Position numbers and translations under genes: made by a program. The notes beneath the pieces were generated by a model. That model made no database searches. It was given only the letters and a program-made list of their open reading frames with translations, and had not been told where the DNA came from. This document shows positions 1 to 5,688 of a stretch of 6,164 nucleotides of DNA, in pieces. Location: the NCBI GenBank assembly GCA_937927885.1, contig CALEZJ010000223.1, positions 1-6,164 on the forward strand, given 5' to 3'. Numbering within the stretch: position 1 is the stretch's first letter; each line of letters begins with the position of its first letter. The stretch is from an uncultured Paracoccaceae bacterium (GTDB lineage Bacteria > Pseudomonadota > Alphaproteobacteria > Rhodobacterales > Rhodobacteraceae).

Positions 1-39
1 CAGACGGTACAGCGGCGGGCGAAGGGGGCGGGTCGTCAT
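1..39 (-). CDS. Start of a further transport-operon gene (partial, probably an ABC permease)
   Basis: Only the first 13 codons lie in the window, reading MTTRPLRPPLYRL. The ATG (39-37) overlaps the TGA stop of the racemase-family gene (38-36) in an ATGA arrangement, and a weak GGAA Shine-Dalgarno lies 7 bases upstream. Four-base overlaps of this kind are typical of translationally coupled genes in one operon. The short basic, proline-rich N-terminus without an acidic stretch would suit the cytoplasmic lead of an inner-membrane permease. Family 5 binding-protein operons normally encode two permeases and one or two ATPases, none of which is otherwise visible here. The permease assignment rests on context only; a peptidase or another enzyme of the same pathway is equally compatible with 13 residues. 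The existence of the gene is fairly secure, its product is not. Confidence 0.5.
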   Translation of the reverse strand, partial: MTTRPLRPPLYRL

Positions 40-749
40 GTCAAGGTTCCGTCGGTTTCGGCGAGTCCGGCGTGGATGGCGGTCAGCCAATCGAGAAAGC
101 CGTAGACTGGCAAGCCCGACGCGACTTTCAGCCCGTCCTGATAGGGGGGCAGGTTGGTGCATTCCAGCACAAGCGCCCGCAAACCAGGATACCGAGCCAG
201 AAGGTCGCGCCCGGCTTCGACAAGGTCTGCGGTCGCGCGCGCGGCGTCGATGGGCAGGTCCGGCCGGTTGGCCCTGAGGACCGAAATCAGATGACCTTCC
301 TCCGCCAGTGCCCCGATCGGCGTTGCCGGATCGGCACCAGCCGCTACCAGATGCGACGGGGTTATTGATCCCTGCGCCAGGGCGATCACTCCCACCGGCC
401 CGTGCTGGCGCCGACGTAATTCGATCTGCATCAGCGCCGAAGCGGTGAACGGTACGGGACAATCCTGCTGCAGGGGGCGCTGGTGAAACACCAGAAGTCC
501 GCACGAAGTCGTCACCATCCCGGCTCCGCGCGCGACCAGCCGGTTCCTCGCCACACGAAAACCGGCGAGCAGGTCGTCGTCTTCTGCCGCCCCTGCCAGG
601 ACCCGCCCGACGGTCGCGGTTGGAACCCGTTCGAACAGGGCCCTTCCCCCGAAGGTTTCGGCATTGCCGATATCCCCGGGGGGGCGCACGAAGGCCGTAT
701 CCAGAAGGATCACGCCGACCCGCGGCAAAAGGCCAGCGCGATGCGTCAT
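36..749 (-). CDS. Aspartate/glutamate racemase-family protein
   Basis: A 237-residue cytoplasmic protein of the Asp/Glu racemase superfamily (cofactor-independent racemases and isomerases using two cysteines). The N-terminus carries the subgroup hallmark LLDTAFVRPPGDIGN (residues 15-29). The two expected catalytic cysteines are present: Cys83 in TTSCG and Cys197 in LECTNLP, one per half of the pseudo-symmetric fold. Length is normal for the family. The start at 749 is chosen because its ATG overlaps the stop of the binding-protein gene (TGATG), and because the open frame upstream (to 1025) runs antisense-like through that gene with no family similarity. There is no clear Shine-Dalgarno before the ATG, so translation probably depends on reinitiation after the upstream gene. 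Substrate is unknown: racemisation of an amino acid or a related isomerisation (hydantoin, maleate and arylmalonate enzymes share the fold) are possibilities. The position inside a transport operon suggests it acts on the imported compound. Confidence 0.88.
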   Translation of the reverse strand: MTHRAGLLPRVGVILLDTAFVRPPGDIGNAETFGGRALFERVPTATVGRVLAGAAEDDDLLAGFRVARNRLVARGAGMVTTSCGLLVFHQRPLQQDCPVPFTASALMQIELRRRQHGPVGVIALAQGSITPSHLVAAGADPATPIGALAEEGHLISVLRANRPDLPIDAARATADLVEAGRDLLARYPGLRALVLECTNLPPYQDGLKVASGLPVYGFLDWLTAIHAGLAETDGTLT

Positions 750-2356
750 CAGGCGAAGTGCAACGACCCGTAGGGCGCCCGGATGCCTTCGGGAGTCGTG
801 ACGAAGTTGCGCACATTCGCGGCGGCGATCGTCACATAGATCGGCCGGGCGAGCGGCAGGATCGGCAGATCCTCCATCGCGAGGCGCTGGAACGCGAGGA
901 ACAGATCGCGCCGCGCCGCAGGATTGGGCTCGACCGCCGCCGATTCCAGAATGCGATCCATCTCGGCGCTTGCATAGCCGGTCACATTGACGAAGGGCGT
1001 GCCCTGATTTGCCGACCGCGACCACCAGAAGCGCTGCAGGCCGATGGTCGGATCCGCGGTGACCGAACCCGGATAGAGGGTCAGGTCAAAGTCGTACTCG
1101 GCGAAGACCATGCGGATGAAGCTGGCGACATCAAGGAAGTTCAGTTGCAGGTCGATGCCGACATCGAGGAACTGCTGTTTCAGGAACTGGCCAAGCCGGT
1201 CATAAGTGTCGCCAAGCGACGGGCCAACCAGCTTGAGCGAGAACCGGATGCCGTTGGCGTCGGGGGCAAACCCTGCCTCGTCCAAGAGTGCCCGCGCCCG
1301 TGCGGGGTCAAAGGCATAGGACGGAACATCGGCGGTATAGAGATGCGGCAGCGTCTGCGGGATCGGGCCGGACAACACCTCGTCCAGCCCGTAATAGGCG
1401 ATCTGGCTCATCAGGTCGCGATCTATCGCGTGCATCAGGGCACGGCGCACCTCGACCCTGGCCAGCGCGTCGCCACGCATGTTGCAATGCAGCATGTCGA
1501 GGCTGTTGTTCATCTCGGTGCCGCGCAATTCCACCTGGAAGTTGGGGTTGTTGCGGAACCGTTCGACCTCGCTCACCGGGATCGGACCGTCGCCGCCCAG
1601 ATGCAGCTCGCCGGCCTCGAACGCGGCCGACCGCGCCGAAGGATCGGCGATGAACCGGATCACCAGACGCTGAAGCATGGGCTCGCCTTCGGCCCAATAG
1701 GCGGGATTGGCCTCGAGGATCACATGGCTGCCACGTTCCCACGAAACAAACTTGAACGGACCAGTGCCGATCGGCGCATTGTTGGCCGGATTGTTCAGCA
1801 CATCGGTGCCTTCGTACACATGCTTGGGGATCATGGGCGCTTCCCAACCGGCCAGCGCATACATCAGGGCCGGAGCCGGCCGCGACAGGCGCAGGATAGC
1901 GGTATGCGCATCGGGGGTTTCCACGGCCTCGACCGCCGACAGCGTGTTGCGGCCGCGCGGGTGGTGGACCTTCAGGATATCCATGATCGAATAGGCGACA
2001 TCGGCCGAGGTGAAGGGCTGGCCATCATGCCAGGTCACGCCCTGACGCAGATCGAAGCGGATCGTCAACCCGTCTTCCGACATCGTCCAGCCGGTCGCCA
2101 GCGCGGGCTGGAAGTTCAGGTCGAAATCATAGGTGATGAGCCCCTCGACCATCTTGCCCGACACGACCGTCACGGGCGATGCAGTGTTGAAAGCGCCGAT
2201 CAGCGTGTTTGGCTCAGGGCTGACCGACATTGCCAGCGTGCCCGACGTCTGGGCGCGTGCCGACGAAAGGGGAACGGAACACAGCGCGATGCCGGCGGTG
2301 GCCGACATCAGGAAAGCGCGGCGCGAGAGGCGGAGGTTCGTGGTGGCGGCCATCAT
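749..2356 (-). CDS. ABC transporter substrate-binding protein, family 5 (peptide/nickel type), Tat-exported
   Basis: A 535-residue periplasmic solute-binding protein of the DppA/OppA/NikA family (SBP_bac_5). Residues 11-17 read SRRAFLM, a twin-arginine motif, followed by a hydrophobic stretch and a likely signal peptidase site after Ala35 (ARA-Q). It is therefore probably exported folded by the Tat system. Family signatures are clear: GLTIRFDLRQGVTWHDGQPF (96-115) with FTSADVAYS (115-123), the GTGPFKF turn (197-203), and NPAYW (217-221). Length is usual for the family. The first of two tandem ATGs (2356) is preferred because an AGGG sits 7 bases upstream (2367-2364). It is the first gene of a leftward operon, coupled to the racemase-family gene, and is transcribed divergently from the ThDP enzyme. 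Ligands in this family include di- and oligopeptides, opines, glutathione, nickel chelates and sugars; the sequence alone does not settle which. Confidence 0.95.
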   Translation of the reverse strand: MMAATTNLRLSRRAFLMSATAGIALCSVPLSSARAQTSGTLAMSVSPEPNTLIGAFNTASPVTVVSGKMVEGLITYDFDLNFQPALATGWTMSEDGLTIRFDLRQGVTWHDGQPFTSADVAYSIMDILKVHHPRGRNTLSAVEAVETPDAHTAILRLSRPAPALMYALAGWEAPMIPKHVYEGTDVLNNPANNAPIGTGPFKFVSWERGSHVILEANPAYWAEGEPMLQRLVIRFIADPSARSAAFEAGELHLGGDGPIPVSEVERFRNNPNFQVELRGTEMNNSLDMLHCNMRGDALARVEVRRALMHAIDRDLMSQIAYYGLDEVLSGPIPQTLPHLYTADVPSYAFDPARARALLDEAGFAPDANGIRFSLKLVGPSLGDTYDRLGQFLKQQFLDVGIDLQLNFLDVASFIRMVFAEYDFDLTLYPGSVTADPTIGLQRFWWSRSANQGTPFVNVTGYASAEMDRILESAAVEPNPAARRDLFLAFQRLAMEDLPILPLARPIYVTIAAANVRNFVTTPEGIRAPYGSLHFA

Positions 2357-2411
2357 GACTCATCCCTGTCAAGGTTTCCGGGGGCACAACGCGGGCCTTC
2401 TGTCTTGCTTG

Positions 2412-2427
2412 CGAACGGGCCCGTTCG
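2412..2427. promoter_or_regulatory. Perfect 16-bp palindrome, candidate operator
   Basis: CGAACGGGCCCGTTCG is a perfect inverted repeat without a spacer (two 8-bp arms). It lies between divergent genes. Its centre is about 25 bp left of the TATTAT candidate -10, so it would cover the -35 zone of a rightward promoter, or lie just past the start site of a leftward one. Symmetric sites of this size are typical for dimeric helix-turn-helix repressors or activators (GntR, TetR, MarR and similar), less so for AraC proteins, which usually use direct repeats. Which protein binds it, if any, is not known; no regulator of those families is visible in the window. Confidence 0.5.
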
Positions 2428-2559
2428 GTATGTGTCCTCAGTATTATCGGCCCCCTCTCACCGTGCCATACCCGGGGTTTCACATTCCGGTCGCATTTTT
2501 TTTCCTATCAGACGTTCCCCCGTGATGGCGCTTTCAGGGTGGACGGTCTGGTTGCAAGG

Positions 2560-2590
2560 ATGGCCCGGCAAGGACGGATTTCCGGGCCAT
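2560..2590 (+). promoter_or_regulatory. Leader hairpin A upstream of the ThDP gene
   Basis: ATGGCCCGG (2560-2568) and CCGGGCCAT (2582-2590) form a perfect 9-bp GC-rich stem with a 13-base loop, ending 27 bases before the ThDP-gene ATG. There is no T-run after it, so it is not a classical intrinsic terminator. It could be an RNA structure in the mRNA leader or a DNA inverted repeat bound by a protein. The right arm is shared with hairpin B, so the two cannot form together. Confidence 0.45.
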
Positions 2591-2601
2591 GAACCCGGAG
2601 A
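2579..2601 (+). promoter_or_regulatory. Leader hairpin B, alternative to hairpin A
   Basis: Bases 2579-2586 (TTTCCGGG) pair with 2594-2601 (CCCGGAGA) as eight consecutive pairs, one of them a U-G wobble, around a 7-base loop. Bases 2582-2586 are also part of the 3' arm of hairpin A, so A and B are mutually exclusive. B ends 4 bases before the Shine-Dalgarno of the ThDP gene (2606-2612) and could affect ribosome access. In a GC-rich genome short CCGGG/CCCGG pairings arise by chance, so function is uncertain. Confidence 0.3.
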
Positions 2602-2605
2602 CAAC

Positions 2606-2612
2606 GGAAGGG
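2606..2612 (+). promoter_or_regulatory. Shine-Dalgarno of the ThDP enzyme gene
   Basis: GGAAGGG ends 5 bases before the ATG at 2618. It decides the start: the in-frame ATG further up at 2525 would add 31 residues but has no purine-rich sequence before it, and the added residues have no counterpart in ThDP enzymes. Confidence 0.75.
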
Positions 2613-2617
2613 AAACG

Positions 2618-4273
2618 ATGTCGGCGGGGACGATGACGATACTGGACGGGGCGGCGGCACTGGCGCGTTTGATGCGCGACTGGGAATGCTCGGCTGCGTT
2701 TCACGTCCCCGGCGAAGGTATCCTCGAAATACTCGACGCGCTTGATCAAGCCGGGGTTCCGCTGGTGTCGTGTCGCCACGAAGCGGGCGCCGCCGTTGCG
2801 GCACAGGCGCTGGGCCATGTGACGGGGCGGCCGGGAATTTGTCTGGTCGGCCGCGCGCCGGGGGCGCTGAACACCGCGTTGGCACTGCACACCGCGCGCA
2901 CCGATGCGGCGCCGATGATCCTGATCATCGGCCAACCTCCCCACAAAATTGCCGGGCGCGAGCCCTTTCTGGGCAATGACTTTGCCCTTGCCTTTGCGCC
3001 AATGGCGAAATGGATCGGCACCTGCACCGAGGCCGCGCGCCTGCCCGAACTCTTTGCCCGGGCCTGGGCAACCGCGCTGGAAGGCCAGCGCGGCCCGGTG
3101 GTTCTGTCGATTCACGAAGAGGTCTGGCGTCAGACCGTCTCCGCGACCTCCCTGCCCTTTTCCGCTCCCGTGCCACCACGCGGAGCTGCCTCGACGGAGG
3201 CCGTCTCCGCGATCCTCTCGTCCCTGACCGGGGGGCGCAAGCCGCTGATCGTGGTCGGCGGCACCGGTTGGAGCGCAGGGGATTGCCATACCCTCGTGGC
3301 ACTGGCGGAACGACTGGGCATCCCGGTCGCGACCTCGTACCGGCGCCGCTGTTTGATGCCCGCGTCGCACCCGCTGTTCGCGGGCGAACTGGGGATCGGC
3401 GCCGATCCCGCACTGGCCCGGCGGGTGGCCGAGGCCGACCCGATCCTGGTCCTGGGCATGCGGCTGGGCGAGATCAACACCTTCGGCGCCTCGGTGTTCG
3501 AAGGATACCGGCTGCTCGATGCCCCTGTTCCCGCACAGCGGGTGCTGCATGTGCATCCCGATACCACCGAACTGAACGCGGTCTATCAGACGCAGATGGC
3601 AGTGCAGGCACATCCCGGCGAGGTTCTGGCCCAACTTCTGGCCGTGGCCGGGGGCGGCGGCAGCGTCGATCCCGACTGGCCAGCCAGTTTGCGCACGGCG
3701 CGTCTGGATTTTGCCACCGGTCGCCCCTGCCCCGGTCGACTGGAACCGCGAGAGGTGTTCCGGACTCTGCGCGCAGCCGTGCCCCCCGATGCGATGCTGA
3801 CGGTCGGGGCTGGGGCCTATGCCCATTGGCCGCAACGATATTTCCCGCATGACCACCCCCTGACCCAGTTGGGACCCAAAAGCGGCGCGATGGGCTATGG
3901 CCTGCCTGCCGCCATCGGTGTGCAGGTGGCCCAACCCGGTCGGCGAGTGGTGGCGCTGGCCGGCGATGGCTGCCTGATGATGCAGGGTGAGGAACTGTCA
4001 ACCGCCGTCCTGTACCGGCTGCCGATCGTGGTGATCGTGGTCAACAACAGCGCTTACGGTGCCATTGCCGCCAGCCAGACTCGCGCCTTTGGCCGCACCA
4101 CCGGCACAAGCCTCGCGCAGGTCGATTTGGCCGCCTGGGCGCAGGCGTTGGGCGCAACGGGCCTGCGGGTGACGCAGACGACGGACTTCGCTCCCGCGCT
4201 GGAGCGCGCGCTGACCGTCGGTGGTCCGGCAGTGATCGAACTGGTCACGACCGAAGCGGCCTTGAAACCATGA
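2618..4273 (+). CDS. ThDP-dependent enzyme, acetolactate synthase-like superfamily (decarboxylase/carboligase, substrate unknown)
   Basis: A 551-residue cytoplasmic enzyme with the three-domain layout of the ThDP decarboxylase superfamily. The N-terminal pyrimidine-binding domain (about 7-175) has the catalytic Glu55 in CRHEAGAA and the GRAPGALNTALALHTA segment (78-93). The central domain (about 190-345) includes IVVGGTGW (211-218). The C-terminal pyrophosphate-binding domain (about 375-545) has SGAMGYGLPAAIG (422-434) and the metal/ThDP motif GDG (449-451), with Asn-Asn (476-477) 24 residues later. All catalytic elements look intact. After the Asn pair it reads NNSAYGAIAASQTRAFG and lacks the QW-type motif of true acetolactate synthases; no regulatory small subunit is adjacent. 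Related enzymes include oxo-acid decarboxylases, glyoxylate carboligase, 2-ketoarginine decarboxylase and sulfoacetaldehyde acetyltransferase. The last codons overlap the flavoenzyme start (ATGA), indicating coupled expression. Family is certain, reaction is not. Confidence 0.93.
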   Translation: MSAGTMTILDGAAALARLMRDWECSAAFHVPGEGILEILDALDQAGVPLVSCRHEAGAAVAAQALGHVTGRPGICLVGRAPGALNTALALHTARTDAAPMILIIGQPPHKIAGREPFLGNDFALAFAPMAKWIGTCTEAARLPELFARAWATALEGQRGPVVLSIHEEVWRQTVSATSLPFSAPVPPRGAASTEAVSAILSSLTGGRKPLIVVGGTGWSAGDCHTLVALAERLGIPVATSYRRRCLMPASHPLFAGELGIGADPALARRVAEADPILVLGMRLGEINTFGASVFEGYRLLDAPVPAQRVLHVHPDTTELNAVYQTQMAVQAHPGEVLAQLLAVAGGGGSVDPDWPASLRTARLDFATGRPCPGRLEPREVFRTLRAAVPPDAMLTVGAGAYAHWPQRYFPHDHPLTQLGPKSGAMGYGLPAAIGVQVAQPGRRVVALAGDGCLMMQGEELSTAVLYRLPIVVIVVNNSAYGAIAASQTRAFGRTTGTSLAQVDLAAWAQALGATGLRVTQTTDFAPALERALTVGGPAVIELVTTEAALKP

Positions 4274-5601
4274 CCGGGCTAGTCGAGACACCTCTGGACG
4301 CGATCGTGGTCGGGGCGGGGGTGGCGGGTATGGTCGCCGCCCGCCGCCTGCAGCAGGCCGGACTGCGCGTTAGGCTGTTCGAAGCCGAGCCACTGGTGGG
4401 CGGCCGCGTCGGCGACCGCGAGGTGAGGGGGATGCGGTTCAACGCCGGGGCGCGGCTTGTCTATCCGTTCTCGCCCGGGTTCAACCGCCTGATCGACGAG
4501 ATCGGCCTGCGCGACCAGACCGTCGCAATCCGTGACCTGTCAGCCGAGGTTGTGGGAGCCGATGCGAACTGGCGCGTCGCGCTGCTGCCGGGTCCGGGCG
4601 CGCTGCTGACCCCTGGTTTGCCGCTGGCCGAACGGGCACGCCTGGCACTGGCCTCGGCGCGGCTACTGGCCACCCGGGGCACGACCAACCCGGACGACGC
4701 CACGACCGCACCCGCGGCCGATGCCATCACACTGGCGGACTACACCCGTGGCCTGATGGGACCGCAGGTGCTCGCCCGCATGGTCGACCCGGTGTTTCGC
4801 GGCACGCGCGCCTGGAACAGTGAAGACATCTCGGCCGCGTTTTTTGCCACCACGACACCACACATGATCGGGCGGCGCGAGGTGCTGGTCTTTCGCGGCG
4901 GCATGGCGCAATTGGCCACAGGTCTGGCGCAGGGGCTCGATATCCGCTGCAACACCCGGGTCCGCAGTGTGTCGGTCGTGGACGGTCTGTGCCGGATCAC
5001 ACGGTCCGAAGGCGCGCCCGTGTCGGCGCGCGCCGTGGTCATCGCGTTGCAGGGCGCACTGGTGCGGGACCTGGTGCCGCAGATGTCCCCCGAGGATCGC
5101 GCCTTTTTCGATACCGTGCGCTACAATTCGCTGGGGATCGTGCACTATCGGCTTGACCGCGACATCCCGGCGCGAATGGCCTTCTTTGCCCGCGACATGG
5201 CCGGGCCGATCGCCACCTTTCAGCAGATCCCGGCCAACCCGTCCAAGGGCACGCCCGCCCAGCTGTATGCCCAGCTTTCCCCCGAGGCGAACCGCCTCGC
5301 CGCCGCCGATCCGGGCAACCTGCATGGGCTGATCGAGGGGCGCTTGCGCCAGCTTTACCCGGCCCTGGACCGCGACGTGGTGGACCGCCACGAACAATGG
5401 ATCGCGCACAAGCTCCCGACCTTCCATCCGGGCTATGGCAAGGGCCTCGGCGCCTTTGTCTCGCGCCACGACCGCGCTCCTGGACGCATCGTCTATGCGG
5501 GCGACTATCTGGCGCAATCCTTGCTGACCGGCGCGGCCTTTGCCGGCGAGAGGGCGGCTCGTCAGGTGCTGAAGGCGCTGCGCAGCGAGAGCGCAATCTG
5601 A
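4270..5601 (+). CDS. FAD-dependent oxidoreductase, amine oxidase / protoporphyrinogen oxidase-like
   Basis: A 443-residue flavoenzyme of the amine oxidase superfamily, apparently soluble. The N-terminus has the Rossmann dinucleotide motif VVGAGVAG (13-20), the ribose-binding Glu38 at the end of strand 2, and GGR (44-46). The middle has VFRGGMAQLATGLA (207-220) and LDIRCNTRVRSVS (223-235), the usual adenine-side strand. The C-terminus has the second FAD motif IVYAGDYLAQSLLTGAAFAGERAA (407-430). The overall pattern, including LADYTRGLMGPQVLARMVDPVF (155-176), is nearest to protoporphyrinogen oxidase/phytoene desaturase-like members rather than to classical monoamine oxidases. The ATG lies inside the ThDP gene stop (ATGA), with only a weak ribosome site, so translation is probably coupled. 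No haem or carotenoid genes are nearby, so a haem role is doubtful. The partnership points to oxidation of a substrate or product of the ThDP enzyme; this is inference. Confidence 0.9.
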   Translation: MTGLVETPLDAIVVGAGVAGMVAARRLQQAGLRVRLFEAEPLVGGRVGDREVRGMRFNAGARLVYPFSPGFNRLIDEIGLRDQTVAIRDLSAEVVGADANWRVALLPGPGALLTPGLPLAERARLALASARLLATRGTTNPDDATTAPAADAITLADYTRGLMGPQVLARMVDPVFRGTRAWNSEDISAAFFATTTPHMIGRREVLVFRGGMAQLATGLAQGLDIRCNTRVRSVSVVDGLCRITRSEGAPVSARAVVIALQGALVRDLVPQMSPEDRAFFDTVRYNSLGIVHYRLDRDIPARMAFFARDMAGPIATFQQIPANPSKGTPAQLYAQLSPEANRLAAADPGNLHGLIEGRLRQLYPALDRDVVDRHEQWIAHKLPTFHPGYGKGLGAFVSRHDRAPGRIVYAGDYLAQSLLTGAAFAGERAARQVLKALRSESAI

Positions 5602-5648
5602 CCAAAGTGACGCGCGGATCGCACAAATCGCGCGCAAGGGCGAGAATG

Positions 5649-5688
5649 AGGGCAGGCAACCAGAGTTCCTCGGGTCGGAGCCTGCTCT
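5649..5688. terminator. Inverted repeat between converging genes, possible bidirectional terminator
   Basis: Bases 5649-5657 (AGGGCAGGC) can pair with 5680-5688 (GCCTGCTCT) as nine pairs including one G-U, with a 22-base loop. It lies in the 85-bp gap between the flavoenzyme and the converging AraC gene, touching the latter's stop codon. Position favours a terminator, but the loop is long and there is no T-run on either strand, so the call is weak. Confidence 0.25.

Larger units (their letters stand above)
2357..2617. promoter_or_regulatory. Divergent control region between the transport operon and the ThDP/FAD operon
   Basis: This 261-bp stretch separates two divergently transcribed operons and must carry both promoters. 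A relatively AT-rich pocket lies at 2429-2510 within otherwise GC-rich DNA. It contains TATTAT at 2442-2447, a fair -10 hexamer for the plus strand; the same site reads GATAAT on the minus strand (2448-2443). No good -35 is seen at 16-18 bp on either side, as expected for activator-dependent promoters. GGTATG (2427-2432) and its reverse complement CATACC (2467-2472) flank the candidate -10 with centres 40 bp apart. A T8 run lies at 2496-2503. The palindrome and the leader hairpins are listed separately. The promoter call is weak; the role of the region as a shared control region is strong from geometry. Confidence 0.6.

Noticed and set aside
630..637. GTTCGAAC palindrome inside the racemase-family gene
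   Set aside because: Only 8 bp, within coding sequence, and not a copy of the 16-bp intergenic palindrome.
750..1025. 92-codon N-terminal extension of the racemase-family gene
   Set aside because: It overlaps the binding-protein gene, does not resemble racemases, and the family N-terminus begins right after the ATG at 749.
2367..2372. TTGACA on the minus strand as a -35 box
   Set aside because: It lies only 11 bases before the binding-protein start codon, overlapping the ribosome binding site, leaving no room for a -10 and transcription start.
2471..2503. T8 run at 2496-2503 as an intrinsic terminator
   Set aside because: The only stem before it is CCGG/CCGG (4 pairs) with several unpaired bases before the T-run; too weak, and it lies in a divergent promoter region.
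2554..2574. Direct repeat GCAAGGA at 2554-2560 and 2568-2574
   Set aside because: Seven bases with a 14-bp period is easily chance in this composition, and it overlaps the better-supported hairpin A.
2560..2592. Ten-codon leader peptide (MARQGRISGP) spanning hairpin A
   Set aside because: The only purine-rich sequence (AAGG) abuts the ATG with no spacing, and there is no run of a regulatory codon as in attenuator leaders.
620..2617. Open plus-strand frame continuing upstream of the ThDP gene
   Set aside because: It runs antisense through the binding-protein and racemase genes, has low-complexity Arg/Gly/His-rich composition without family similarity, and the ThDP start at 2618 has a good Shine-Dalgarno.
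2534..3934. Long minus-strand open frame (466 codons) opposite the ThDP gene
   Set aside because: A GC-rich shadow of the ThDP gene: no recognisable domain, and the plus-strand protein has intact ThDP motifs throughout.
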